From JBBDXA01 sp040902585 (GTDB taxonomy: Bacteria; Planctomycetota; Phycisphaerae; Phycisphaerales; Phycisphaeraceae): a stretch of DNA of 46,432 nucleotides. Where the stretch lies: NCBI GenBank assembly GCA_040902585.1, contig JBBDXA010000044.1:1-46432 (forward strand). The letters are read 5' to 3'. The translations under genes and the position numbers were made by a program. Positions 18,101-26,102 of this stretch are shown here, piece after piece (position 1 is the stretch's first letter; each line of letters begins with the position of its first letter). The notes under the pieces are model-generated. The model was not told the DNA's origin, ran no database searches, and worked only from the letters and a program-made list of their open reading frames with translations.

Positions 18101-19112
18101 CATGGGTGCTGAGCAGATCGACGATCGTGCGCTTGCCGCTGTCATGCAGCAGCGCTTCGTCCAGCGCGTCGATGAGAATGTACCGTGCGCCCTGGGCGGG
18201 ATCGATCGGGGCATGGCACGCTTGCAGAGGCGTCAGGATGCCGCGCTCGAAACTGCTGGCGGGGTCCTGGGCGCACCTGGCTTCGCTGAGGGCGTCGGCG
18301 ATCTCGGGCAGAGGAAGCTGCGCAGCGTACGCGGGAACCTGCGAGGCGATCATGCCGGCGACGCTGCGGACGAACTGGGCGGGGTCGAGCGTGGCGTGGG
18401 TATCCGCCTGGCAGCAGTAGCAGGCGATGACCTGCCCGCCGCCGCCGAAGCGATGCGCCAGTTCCGCGACGATGGCGCTCTTGCCGATGCCGGGATCGCC
18501 CTTGATGAGCAGAGCCGGTTGCGAGCTGGTGACCCGCCAGGCATCGATGCGATCGAACAGCCACTCGCGCCCGACAAAGCCTTCACGCTTCTCGTGGAGG
18601 AAGCCGGAGAAGTCCCACGGCTTGAGCTGCTCGTTCCAGACGCGGAACGTCGGCGGGTCACCGGCGAGCGCACTGTCGATGCTCATCTGGATACGGGCCA
18701 GGCCCTGTTCATATTGCTGCGGGAACTTCTCCCACGCGGCCAGGTCCACGTAGTCCAGTCGGAAGATACAGAACGGAGGCTCGCATGGCTGGGCCATCAC
18801 CGGCACGATGCGCTTCCTCGCGAACTGGGCGAAGCTCAGTTCATCGAGACAGATGCTGTCGCGATGATCGGGACTGCCCGGATCCGTGCTGACGCGCACG
18901 GCATGCGGACTGAGCAAGGCGATGACGACCTGCGTGGACAGGATGCCGTCCTTGATCTTCTCGCGCCAGTCATCGCCGGGCAGAATCTTGACGCGGTCTT
19001 TCCAGACTTCATAGCCGCGCGCGATCAGGTCGCGCTCGAGACGCTCGGCGAGCGCGGCCGCATCGGCTCGGCCGTAGCTGAGGAACAGGCGTGGCTTTGA
19101 GGCTCCCGACAT
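15114..19112 (-). CDS. TIR - STAND NTPase - WD40 signalling protein
   Basis: A 1,332-residue protein. Residues 7-110 are a TIR domain (PRLFLSYGRADAAALAERL, then VVIALLSPHAVRVS); ICLDEL at 87-92 matches the plant TIR CLDEL motif, making E91 the candidate catalytic glutamate for NAD+ cleavage. The NTPase has Walker A GDPGIGKSA (205-213) and Walker B ILIDALDE (312-319), plus a helical winged region to about 650. Residues 706-1293 are fourteen 42-residue WD40 repeats that are almost identical, followed by a degenerate fifteenth (1294-1332). Fourteen repeats fit two seven-bladed propellers. The architecture is that of bacterial and fungal NLR-like sensors: WD40 senses, NTPase oligomerises, TIR acts. 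Anti-phage or self-recognition function is inferred. Confidence 0.92.
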   Translation of the reverse strand: MSGASKPRLFLSYGRADAAALAERLERDLIARGYEVWKDRVKILPGDDWREKIKDGILSTQVVIALLSPHAVRVSTDPGSPDHRDSICLDELSFAQFARKRIVPVMAQPCEPPFCIFRLDYVDLAAWEKFPQQYEQGLARIQMSIDSALAGDPPTFRVWNEQLKPWDFSGFLHEKREGFVGREWLFDRIDAWRVTSSQPALLIKGDPGIGKSAIVAELAHRFGGGGQVIACYCCQADTHATLDPAQFVRSVAGMIASQVPAYAAQLPLPEIADALSEARCAQDPASSFERGILTPLQACHAPIDPAQGARYILIDALDEALLHDSGKRTIVDLLSTHVRRLPPWLRIVATTRKERGVLGKLAGLDPLELDAHEKDNLDDLQRYILGRLQAPDLQQKLASSKLSESAAVAVLRDKADGNFLYAKEALNGIERGDYRFDQLALLPPGLFGLYERFFDRHFGGDETRYAKAATVLSVVVAAFDPLTRADLAAASGLDVEVELPRLLAVLGPYLPARTDAEGAPTYAVYHKSLSDWLAGEVPPQFDGHPYRVSLRKGHERLAAMGWEQYQRGPTSISHYALRHLAEHLAAVERRDDLCGMLCDFHFLEAKVAKVGPQALIDDYDIALKSEATSGAVPDWREPLKLLQGAVRLSSHVVTQDPDQLASQLMGRLLSSAIPTIQELLSRIRFRSKPWLCPLWPSLTPPGGPLLRTLEGHTDDVNSVSLTPDGRRAVSASDDRTLRVWDVETGACLRTLEGHTDDVNSVSVTPDGRRAVSASKDKTLRVWDVETGACLRTLKGHTRCVDSVSLTPDGRRAVSASKDKTLRVWDVETGACLRTLEGHTGHVLSVSLTPDDHRAVSGSEDKTLRVWDVETGQCLRTLEGHTSADTSVALTPDGRRAVSASSDNTLRVWDVETGACLRTLEGHTRTVTSVSLTPDGRRAVSASWDKTLRVWDVETGECLRTLEGHTSAATSVALTPDGRRAVSASFDDTLRVWDVETGQCLRTLKGHADGVRSVSLTPDNRRAVSASWDHTLRVWDVEVGACLRTLKGHTNWVTWVSLTPDGRRAVSASMDQTLRVWDVETGACLRTLEGHTDRVNSVSLTPDGRRAFSGSNDNTLRVWDVETGTCLRTLEGHTEQVTSVSLTPDGRRAVSASDDKTLRVWDVETGTCLRTLEGHTREVTSVSVTPDSRRAVSASDDKTLRVWDVETGTCLRTLEGHTREVTSVSVTPDSRRAVSASDDKTLRVWDVETGQCLRTLEGHTSYVTSVSLTPDGRRAVSASRDKTLRVWDVESGKRIARFTCEGAAVAVAITEHGRKIFAGDASGRVHFLTLENA
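15234..16997 (-). repeat. Fourteen 126-bp WD40-coding repeats
   Basis: The DNA encoding the WD40 part is a tandem array of fourteen 126-bp units with no spacer. Repeats 12 and 13 (15360-15611) are nearly identical at DNA level, which points to a recent duplication. Change is concentrated at a few codons: the residues just after GHT and those around the SAS-x-D motif. It is a coding array, not a CRISPR. Confidence 0.95.
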
Positions 19113-19174
19113 GACGAGGGCATTCTATCAGTCGGCTGAACATCGCGGCACTGTTGCGGCGGTCCGCACGCCCG

Positions 19175-22100
19175 TTACTCCTTCAGATGCGGATGCTCCT
19201 TCAGCAGGGCATCGGGCTGGTAGAACTCGGTGCGGTCCTTGGTTTCTTCGCGCACGCGCTTGACCTGGTCGGGCGTGACCATGGCGGCTTTGTTGCCGAA
19301 GGAATTGCGGATGTAGGTGATGACCGCCGCGACTTCGACATCCGTCAGCAGCTTGTCGAACGCGGTCATGGGGACGAGGCCGGGGTACTTCTTGCCTTTG
19401 ACTTCGATCGGGCCCTGCACGCCGTGGAGAATGATCTTGATCAGGCGGTCATCATTCTGATTGACCCACTGGCCATCGGTGAGGGGCGGGAAGTGCGCGG
19501 ACTCCAGGCCGAGGCCGTCCGGCTGATGGCAGGTGGCGCAGTAGCCTTCACGGCGATAGATCTCCGCGCCGCGCACGAAGAGCTCCTTGGCATCCGTCTT
19601 GAGATGCGCAGGCACTTCGACTTTGTGCTCTTGAACGATGGTCTGGTTTTTCAGATGGGCCTCGGCTGTGCGGAACGGGGCCTGGAGCCAGGAGTCGAGC
19701 GTCGAGTCGCCGCCGCCTGCGATCGCGCCGATGCTGAGCGTGGCGAGCTTTTTGTCGCCGCTGTAGAAGTCGAAGCGGGCGCTGTCGAAGCGGTTTTCGA
19801 AGCCGGCACGGTTCCAGAGCATGACCTTGTCAAACTCCGTCGCGGCGGCGAAGGAGACTTTGATCCACGGGTTGTTCTCGACCGAGGTGTGCGTGAAGTT
19901 GTTCTTGTCACCATCCACAAGGTTCGTGACGGGGAACTGGTTCTTGTTGTATTCGGAGGACTGTTTGAGCGTGGCGCTTTTGGTGATGTTCCGCTGGCCG
20001 CTGCGCAGTTCCATCTCAGCGAGGTTGATGGTGCGGTCGTTGCCGGGCAGGGTGATGGTGAATGAAGTGACCTTGCCGCGGGCGTCTTCGGGAACGGTGA
20101 CCTGGATGGTTTTGCCGCCGCCACCGATGTTGACGAGCGAGTTCTTCGGCGCTTCGGTGCCGGTCGCACTCGCATTCTGCACGGCTTCGAGAATCGGCAG
20201 GCCGTTGAAGTTCTCAAGCCAGGACGCGGCGGCGATAACTTCCATCTTCACGCGGCCGTGCGGATCGCCCGCCATCTTTTTCAGGAGCGCGACCTGATCG
20301 GGAATCTGGTGTCCGCCGTAACGGAGCACGCGAACCGCCGCGGCCCGCACGTGATAATCCTTCGACGCGAGCAGTTCATTGAGCAGAGCCTGGTCGATCT
20401 TGTTCATGCCCCAGGTGACCCACAGGCCTTCGAGCTTGTGATGCTCATGGTTCGGATCGCTCGTGCTGAGCTTGGAAACCCACGTCCTCACAGCCGCGAT
20501 CACTTCAGCGGCATCACGGCCGCGCAGCTCGCGGCGCGTGCGGTAGCGCGTGCGGTCTTCGGGCAGCTTCAGATTCTCCAGGAGCTGCGCGATGCTCGCG
20601 CCGTCGATCTTCGCAGGCGCGACAAGCGGGCGGCTGGGGTAAGAGACGCGGTAGATGCGGCCGTGGGCGTGATCGCGATTGGGATCGCGGGCGCTGTGCT
20701 GCATGTGGCCGATGAGCGGGTTGTGCCAGTCAACTATATAGAGCGAACCATCGGGCGCGACTTCCAGATCGACCGGGCGGAAGTTGCCGTCGCTGGAGAC
20801 GACAAGATCCTGTCGCCACTTGGTTTTGTAGCCCGTGCCGTCTTCCATCACAGCGTGCTGCTTGGTGCCGAGGAAACCGATGGAGTTGCAGATGAGCATG
20901 TCGCCCTGGACTTCATCGGGGAAGTGGCGGGTGTTGAGGAACTCGATGCCTGAGGTCGGGCGAACGCGGTGGGCTGGCTCGATGAGATCGCGACTGCCCG
21001 GGGTGGACACGCCGTAGCGCGGCTTGATGCTGCCGGGCAACATCCATTCCGTGTTCGGCCCTGAGGTATGCAGAAAAAAGTGCTGACCCCACGCATCAAA
21101 CGCCACACCCCACGGGTTGGGAATCGAAAGTTGAGCGTGGCGTTCGAGCTGGCGACGTTGCGGGTTGAAGCGGTAGAACCCGCCGTTGGTCGCGCGGACC
21201 GGGCCGTAGGCGGTCTCAACGTTGGTGCGGAGGAACACGCCTTCGCACATGAACAGCGCGCCGGAAGGATCGGCACAGTAGGCGCTGATCGCGTGATGCG
21301 TGTCGTGATCATCGAAGCCGCTGAAGACGATTTCCTTGGTGTCAGCCTTGCCGTCGTTGTTGGAGTCCGTGAGCTTGACGAGGTTGATGCCCTGCGAAAC
21401 GTAGACGCCGTCGTGAGCAATCTCAAAGCCCATGGGCAGGTGCAGGCCGTCCGCCCAAATGGTCTGCTTGTCAGCCTTGCCGTCGCCGTTGGTGTCTTCG
21501 AGGATGAGGATGCGATCGTTGGGCCGAGGGTCGCCGGGTTTCCAGTGCGGGTAGCTGGGCATCGTCGCGACCCAGAGCCGGCCCTTGTTGTCGAACGACA
21601 TCTGAACGGGGTTGGCCAGATCGGGGAACTCCTGCTCCGTCGCCCACTGCTGGATTTTGTACCCCTGCGGAACCTTGATCGTGTCCAGCGCTTCTTTTCC
21701 CTTGAGGAAAGAGAGTTCGCCGTTCTTGCCGCCGGGCTTGTAGTTGGTACTCACCGGCGGAAGGTTGGAAGTCTTCGCATCGAGCGCGGCGATGTCGATC
21801 GTCTTGCCTTGGGCGGCGGCCCAGATGGCCTGATCGCGCACGGCCGTCATTTCGCGGATCTTGCCGATTTCAAAGGGATAATTCGCCGGGCCGAACGGGT
21901 TGTACCGCTGGCCGAAGACGTGAACGCCGTTGGGGATTTTGAAGTCGTTGATCCAGAGCCAGTTCTTGTCCTTGACCAGTTCCATCACCTTCTCGCGATG
22001 CGATCCGGCCTTGGCGGGCGTATCGCCGAAAATGCGGTCGACAAGCAACGCCGAGAACTTCTGATAGCCCGCATCGTTCAGCAGCGCGCCGTCGGTGGTC

Positions 22101-22813
22101 AGCGGCTGCTTCGTCTCCTTGTACCACTTCAAGGATGCGCTGTAAGCATCAACAAAGGGCACCCAGTTGTCCTCGGCGACGGCGTTCATCGCCGAGGCGT
22201 AAGCCGCCAGGTTCATATTCGTGATCCTGCCGTTGGGCACATCCAGCGTGGCGGAAAGATCCTGAATCGCGGTCGGCGAAATGAGCACGAGCTGCGGCCC
22301 CTTCTCGCCGTTGTACTTCTGGCTGAGCGTGTGATTGACGAAGGCGTTAAGCTCATCGCGGAAGTGGGAAAGGCCCGCGCCGCCCTGGAAGGACTCGTTG
22401 AAACCGAAGAAGGCGATGATGACGTCCGGCTTCAGGCGCGCGAGCCATTGTTCGTCCGTCTCGAAATGTCCAACGCCGTTGGCGAGGTTGTTGTCGCTGT
22501 ATCGGCCGGCGTATTTTTCAGCGCCGGGGAAACCGAGCTGGTTCGCCCTGCCGGAGTGCGGGCGGAAGCTGGGCGTGTTGCCTTCGTCACACATGTTGCG
22601 GATGAAGAGCTGAAGGTCGGGATAGCGCAGATGCATTTCGGTTTCGAAGTGGCCGAAGTGAACCATGCGCGAGCCCAGACCGTTGCCCATGAGCACGATT
22701 CGGCTGCCGGCCTTGAGCTTGATGAGATCACCTTCGGCACCGCGCACTTGTGCGGTGGAACCCGCGGCAATGACCAGCGTCGCGACGATCAGGAGCAGAT
22801 TGAGAGCCTTCAT
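19175..22813 (-). CDS. SGNH hydrolase - PVC-type membrane-bound dehydrogenase - cytochrome c fusion
   Basis: A 1,212-residue exported protein with a signal peptide (MKALNLLLIVATLVIAAGSTAQ). Residues about 35-270 look like an SGNH/GDSL hydrolase (IVLMGNGLGSRMVHFGHFE, VIIAFFGFNESFQG and a C-terminal LLNDAGYQKF). From about 370 follows the planctomycete membrane-bound dehydrogenase/sorbosone-dehydrogenase-like propeller (KIQQWATEQEFPDLANPVQM, LWVATMPSYPHWKPGDPRP, DGSLYIVDWHNPLIGHMQHS). HEAT-like repeats and a discoidin-like beta-sandwich (VDGDKNNFTHTSVENNPWIKV) come next. A haem-c domain lies near residue 1110 (CATCH). Such proteins are thought to oxidise sugars or polyols in the periplasm; the substrate is unknown. 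AAAGGA precedes the start. Confidence 0.88.
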   Translation of the reverse strand: MKALNLLLIVATLVIAAGSTAQVRGAEGDLIKLKAGSRIVLMGNGLGSRMVHFGHFETEMHLRYPDLQLFIRNMCDEGNTPSFRPHSGRANQLGFPGAEKYAGRYSDNNLANGVGHFETDEQWLARLKPDVIIAFFGFNESFQGGAGLSHFRDELNAFVNHTLSQKYNGEKGPQLVLISPTAIQDLSATLDVPNGRITNMNLAAYASAMNAVAEDNWVPFVDAYSASLKWYKETKQPLTTDGALLNDAGYQKFSALLVDRIFGDTPAKAGSHREKVMELVKDKNWLWINDFKIPNGVHVFGQRYNPFGPANYPFEIGKIREMTAVRDQAIWAAAQGKTIDIAALDAKTSNLPPVSTNYKPGGKNGELSFLKGKEALDTIKVPQGYKIQQWATEQEFPDLANPVQMSFDNKGRLWVATMPSYPHWKPGDPRPNDRILILEDTNGDGKADKQTIWADGLHLPMGFEIAHDGVYVSQGINLVKLTDSNNDGKADTKEIVFSGFDDHDTHHAISAYCADPSGALFMCEGVFLRTNVETAYGPVRATNGGFYRFNPQRRQLERHAQLSIPNPWGVAFDAWGQHFFLHTSGPNTEWMLPGSIKPRYGVSTPGSRDLIEPAHRVRPTSGIEFLNTRHFPDEVQGDMLICNSIGFLGTKQHAVMEDGTGYKTKWRQDLVVSSDGNFRPVDLEVAPDGSLYIVDWHNPLIGHMQHSARDPNRDHAHGRIYRVSYPSRPLVAPAKIDGASIAQLLENLKLPEDRTRYRTRRELRGRDAAEVIAAVRTWVSKLSTSDPNHEHHKLEGLWVTWGMNKIDQALLNELLASKDYHVRAAAVRVLRYGGHQIPDQVALLKKMAGDPHGRVKMEVIAAASWLENFNGLPILEAVQNASATGTEAPKNSLVNIGGGGKTIQVTVPEDARGKVTSFTITLPGNDRTINLAEMELRSGQRNITKSATLKQSSEYNKNQFPVTNLVDGDKNNFTHTSVENNPWIKVSFAAATEFDKVMLWNRAGFENRFDSARFDFYSGDKKLATLSIGAIAGGGDSTLDSWLQAPFRTAEAHLKNQTIVQEHKVEVPAHLKTDAKELFVRGAEIYRREGYCATCHQPDGLGLESAHFPPLTDGQWVNQNDDRLIKIILHGVQGPIEVKGKKYPGLVPMTAFDKLLTDVEVAAVITYIRNSFGNKAAMVTPDQVKRVREETKDRTEFYQPDALLKEHPHLKE

Positions 22814-23054
22814 ACATTCATCCTTTTCTTGACTGACAGAAATCTGTTTCGTTTGGGCGCTGGCGGCCCTGTGTGCGGGAGTGGCCGTGCGACTGGCGCC
22901 TGGACTGCTTGGGTCAGCCTGTGGACCACCCTGTACTTACGCCAGACCCGGTCGCGGGTTCGACGCGGCCCGGTGCTGTCTGCGGGCCCAATCAAACCAG
23001 TGTGACAGGCCGGCCCGTTTCGGTCAATGACAAGGTGAAGTATTGTGTCAACCC

Positions 23055-23232
23055 AATAGAAATGTCCCCTACTTGGACTCACATAGAAATGTCCCCTTTC
23101 CGCGTTGGGGTTGGAGGCGGGGAGTGGAAGGAGGAGGAGCGCAGCGGAAACGAATGCAACGAACCGCACGCAGTAATCGTTGCCCACCACGCGCTGCTCG
23201 ATGATGCTCAGCACCTGGTCCAACCGCGCCAT
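23055..23232 (-). mobile_element. Transposase C-terminal remnant with IS-end-like repeats
   Basis: On the minus strand, residues encoded from 23232 read ARLDQVLSIIEQRVVGNDYC, which resembles the C-terminal tail of an integrase-core (DDE) transposase. It then passes into ASNPNAERGHF and out of frame. Two direct copies of ATAGAAATGTCCCCT lie at 23056-23070 and 23083-23097, 27 bp apart, and look like the end of such an IS. No opposite end and no intact transposase are present, so this is a decayed fragment. The family (ISNCY or IS481-like) is a guess. The rest of the 478-bp gap (22814-23291) holds no gene I can support. Confidence 0.45.
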
Positions 23233-23291
23233 TGTCCCTGTCGCACATCTGGCTGATATAGTCCTGTTCGTCGATCGACAGAGATTAGCTC

Positions 23292-24164
23292 ATGAACATC
23301 ACCGTCATCATCCCCGCCGCCGGCCTCGGCAAACGATTCACTGGCGAAGAGAAAACCGCTGCCGATCCGCTCGCGCCCAAAGGCGGCGCGAAGAACAAGA
23401 TCGAACTCGACATCCGCGGCAGGCCGGTCTTCCTTCGTTCCATCGAAATCTTTCAGGAACGTGCTCATCAAGTCGGCCAGATTCTCCTGGCGGTCAACCC
23501 CGACGCGATCGAGTCGTTCAAATTCAAGTGGGGCGACATGCTCGCACTCGGCGGCGTGGACATCGTGCCCGGCGGGCGCAAGGAACGATGGGAAACCATT
23601 CTCAACGCCCTGAAACACGTCAGCGCCGAAGCCACGCACGTCGCCGTTCACGACGCGGCCCGCCCTCTGGCCACGCGCGAGCTGGTTGATCGCATCTTCG
23701 AAGCCGCGAAGGAATACGACGCCGTGATCCCCGCCCTGCCGGTGGCGAGCACACTGAAAAAGGTCGAGCCCGCACCGCCGCGGCAGGATGATCTTGATCC
23801 GCTGGATGCGATCCTCGGCTCCGAAGGCAAGCCGGCGATGAAGGTCGATCGCGTGGTGGCGACGGTGAGCCGGGCGAGCGTGGTCGAGGTGCAGACGCCA
23901 CAGGTATTCGAAATCAGCCTGTTCCGCAGAGCTTACGCGCGGATCAGCGAGGGTCGCATCGACGGCGCGAACATCACCGATGATGCGGGCCTCATCGAAG
24001 CGATGGGCGAATCGGTTTACGTCGTCGAAGGCGAGCCGACGAATATGAAGATCACGCGCAAGGAAGACATCGACTTCGCCACCGCGGTGATTCAGTTCCG
24101 TGAATCAAAGACCGCCAAAGCGACCGCAAAGAAACGCCTCTTCGCCGATGAAGATGAAGATTGA
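23292..24164 (+). CDS. ispD: 2-C-methyl-D-erythritol 4-phosphate cytidylyltransferase
   Basis: IspD joins CTP and methylerythritol phosphate in the MEP isoprenoid pathway. The N terminus MNITVIIPAAGLGKRF carries the nucleotide-binding A-A-G-x-G-x-R motif (AAGLGKRF). VPGGRKERWETILNAL corresponds to the conserved GGxxRxxSVxxAL motif and VAVHDAARPL to the VHDAARP motif. A later VVEVQTPQVFEISLFRRAY matches QTPQxF. The protein is 290 residues, longer than the usual 230, because of an N-terminal insertion after the first motif (TAADPLAPKGGAKNK) and one near EPAPPRQDDLDPLDAI. The charged C-terminal tail is also extra. The start has only a weak AGAG upstream. A pyrimidine microsatellite follows the stop. 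Confidence 0.93.
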   Translation: MNITVIIPAAGLGKRFTGEEKTAADPLAPKGGAKNKIELDIRGRPVFLRSIEIFQERAHQVGQILLAVNPDAIESFKFKWGDMLALGGVDIVPGGRKERWETILNALKHVSAEATHVAVHDAARPLATRELVDRIFEAAKEYDAVIPALPVASTLKKVEPAPPRQDDLDPLDAILGSEGKPAMKVDRVVATVSRASVVEVQTPQVFEISLFRRAYARISEGRIDGANITDDAGLIEAMGESVYVVEGEPTNMKITRKEDIDFATAVIQFRESKTAKATAKKRLFADEDED

Positions 24165-24188
24165 TTCCTCTCCCCCTTCCGCGTCTAT

Positions 24189-24212
24189 CCCTCCGTCCCT
24201 CCGTCCCTTCCT
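24189..24212. repeat. Period-8 CCCTCCGT repeat after ispD
   Basis: Two CCCTCCGT units and one CCCTTCCT follow ispD. This is the same 8-bp unit as the array at 9232-9271. Confidence 0.8.
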
Positions 24213-24955
24213 CAAAACAACCCCCACCTCTTCTTGCGACACGTGTTCTTCCGCTTCACATCCACCACTTCCGTCACCTCATGTTCAGCCAGCTTGTCGA
24301 TCAGGGCATCGGTCCCTTCGCACAGCTTCAAATCCATCTCTTCCCTGAAGAGCGGATAGATGGCGAAAAAGTAGATGCTCTTGTCTTCATCGATCTTCAA
24401 CTCGGTGAACTCTTGCGGGGCGGAGACCGGCGAAAGCACCACGAACCCGATGAACTTGCTGTCCTTCGAGACCGGCTCGGCGGGGTCGCCGTTGGGGACC
24501 GTGTGCCCGTACCACAGCCAGGTGTCGTACTCGTGCGGCAGCCGCGCCATGGTCTTGAGCCAGCGGATCGGCCAGTAGTTGCGCTCGTCCTTGAAATCCT
24601 CCTGCGTCAACGGCCAGAGCGACGGCAGACAGATGCAAAGCTCCGCGTAGGCGGGCACGACCGCGTCGCCCTCGCCGGTGGGCATGCTCATCGGCGCTTC
24701 GCTCATGCCGCTGGTGATCAGCGTGTGATAAGGCCGCTGATTGTTGGGGCGCACCCAGTGGACATCGATGTGAACCAGGTCCGACACGATCTCGTGGAAG
24801 ACCATGTGGATCGGGCCGATGTGCTTTTCAATGTGATCGCTGATGCGTTCGATGTGCTCGCCGTCGCCGGCGGTGGGCTGAAAGGGAATCGTGCGTTCCT
24901 TGTAGCGGAAGATGTACGATCCGCCGTCGCTTCGTTCCTCGGGCAGTTCAGGCAT
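24212..24955 (-). CDS. Suppressor-of-fused (SUFU) domain protein
   Basis: A 247-residue soluble protein from the ATG at 24955, which has GGGAGG 7 bases upstream; an upstream frame to 25012 is not favoured. The pattern HTLITSGMSEAPMSMP, then AELCICLPSLWPL, YWPIRWLKTMARLPHEYDTWLWYGHT and the late IYFFAIYPLFREEMDLKL is the bacterial SUFU family. In animals SUFU regulates Hedgehog signalling; in bacteria the family occurs in polymorphic-toxin immunity loci and as solitary proteins, and function here is unknown. No toxin gene lies next to it. It is downstream of the exported protein at 25013 on the same strand (57-bp gap), so the two may be co-transcribed. Confidence 0.8.
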   Translation of the reverse strand: MPELPEERSDGGSYIFRYKERTIPFQPTAGDGEHIERISDHIEKHIGPIHMVFHEIVSDLVHIDVHWVRPNNQRPYHTLITSGMSEAPMSMPTGEGDAVVPAYAELCICLPSLWPLTQEDFKDERNYWPIRWLKTMARLPHEYDTWLWYGHTVPNGDPAEPVSKDSKFIGFVVLSPVSAPQEFTELKIDEDKSIYFFAIYPLFREEMDLKLCEGTDALIDKLAEHEVTEVVDVKRKNTCRKKRWGLF

Positions 24956-25012
24956 CGGAAACCTCCCGCGCGGATGGTGCTTGCTGTCGCGACAAACGCC
25001 CGCATCGCGCAA

Positions 25013-25840
25013 TCAAGGCAGCGGCACATCCTTCAGCTTGATGGGCACCTCGACCTCTTTCATGTCCGTGATGACCGTCAACCTCAATCGAGCGCCGGCA
25101 GGCAGCGGGTCCGTGCCCAGCGCTTCGTGCGAGTAAATATCTTCAAAGCCGCCGACGGAAAAACCGTTGACCAGCGACTTACCCGCCTCATCCACGATAT
25201 CGAACTTCGCCAGCGCCCCGATCTTGCCCTGCACGCGCACCTTCGCATACGACACGAACGATCCGCCCTTGGGATCGAAGGACTCGAGCGTCACCTTGAT
25301 ACCTGCCTGCTTCAGGAGCGGATCGACGATCTCCTTATTCACCTGCTTGCCAGGATTGGCGACGATGAGGTCCTGCCCTTTGCCCACCATCAGCTTCACG
25401 CTGCCTTCGATCGACGCCAGCTTTGTCGCCTCGCGCGGCGGAGCCACAAAGTTGAGATTCAATCGAATCCGATCCTTCGGCGGATCCTCCAGCCCCAGCC
25501 ACATCTGATGTCGATCGATCGTCGTGAACTTGTCATCTCCGCCCAGCAGCATGAACGTGCTCTGCTTGAGCTCATTACCTTTGTCATCGCTCGCTTTGAC
25601 CTTCAGCAGACCGATGGCAACCGCATCCGCCACCGGCCCGCCCTGAAGCTCGACCGACACGCTGACCGAAGAATCCTGAAGCGGAACCAGATCATCACCC
25701 GCAGCCTTGTCGAGCACTTTGAATCGCGACTCGGACACCGCGATCGCCTTCGCCCGCACTTCCGACTCCGCCGATGCATTGACATCCAGTATGCAGATGA
25801 GCAAGACGATCAACAGCCGATGGATGGTTCGATGGGTCAC
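25013..25840 (-). CDS. Exported protein of unknown function
   Basis: A 275-residue protein opens with a signal peptide (MTHRTIHRLLIVLLICILDVNASA). The start is GTG at 25840 with ACGGGAGAG upstream. The mature part is strand-rich with many V, K and D residues (LQDSSVSVSVELQGGPVADAV, VRVQGKIGALAKFDIVDEAGK), which suggests two or three immunoglobulin-like beta-sandwich domains. I recognise no family. It precedes the SUFU gene on the same strand and may form a two-gene unit with it. Confidence 0.75.
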   Translation of the reverse strand: MTHRTIHRLLIVLLICILDVNASAESEVRAKAIAVSESRFKVLDKAAGDDLVPLQDSSVSVSVELQGGPVADAVAIGLLKVKASDDKGNELKQSTFMLLGGDDKFTTIDRHQMWLGLEDPPKDRIRLNLNFVAPPREATKLASIEGSVKLMVGKGQDLIVANPGKQVNKEIVDPLLKQAGIKVTLESFDPKGGSFVSYAKVRVQGKIGALAKFDIVDEAGKSLVNGFSVGGFEDIYSHEALGTDPLPAGARLRLTVITDMKEVEVPIKLKDVPLP

Positions 25841-25991
25841 AGCACTCTCCCGTTAATCAGTTGCACTTGCGCCAACGCGAACCAGACACCCAGGTCCGAC
25901 CGAAATTCGCGGCTTCACCTACATCATAGATCATCAGGCCGTAGTAACGAAAACCCCCGGCCCATTCAGCCTCGCGGCTCCTGCAACCGAT

Positions 25992-26019
25992 ATGACACTC
26001 TGGCCGATCATGCTAGAAT
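25992..26019 (+). promoter_or_regulatory. Promoter of tRNA-Gly
   Basis: ATGACA (25992-25997) and TAGAAT (26014-26019) are separated by 16 bp, and the -10 box ends 11 bp before the mature tRNA. This is a good sigma-70-type promoter in the expected place. Confidence 0.65.
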
Positions 26020-26030
26020 CCGGATACGCT

Positions 26031-26102
26031 GCGGGCGTAGCTCAACGGCAGAGCGTCAGCCTTCCAAGCTGAATGTTGAGGGTTCGAATCCCTTCGCCCG
26101 CT
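26031..26102 (+). tRNA. tRNA-Gly (anticodon UCC)
   Basis: Acceptor GCGGGCG pairs with CGCCCGC. The anticodon stem is TCAGC/GCTGA with loop CTTCCAA (anticodon TCC), the T arm is GAGGGTTCGAATCCCTT, and the discriminator is T, as usual for bacterial tRNA-Gly. The 3' part (from 26056) overlaps the end of the recombinase gene on the other strand, so it is the likely attachment site of the element to the right. Confidence 0.97.

Noticed and set aside
21068..23005. 645-codon plus-strand frame opposite the dehydrogenase gene
   Set aside because: The codon content is typical of the antisense of a high-GC gene, and the minus-strand protein has clear domains and a signal peptide.
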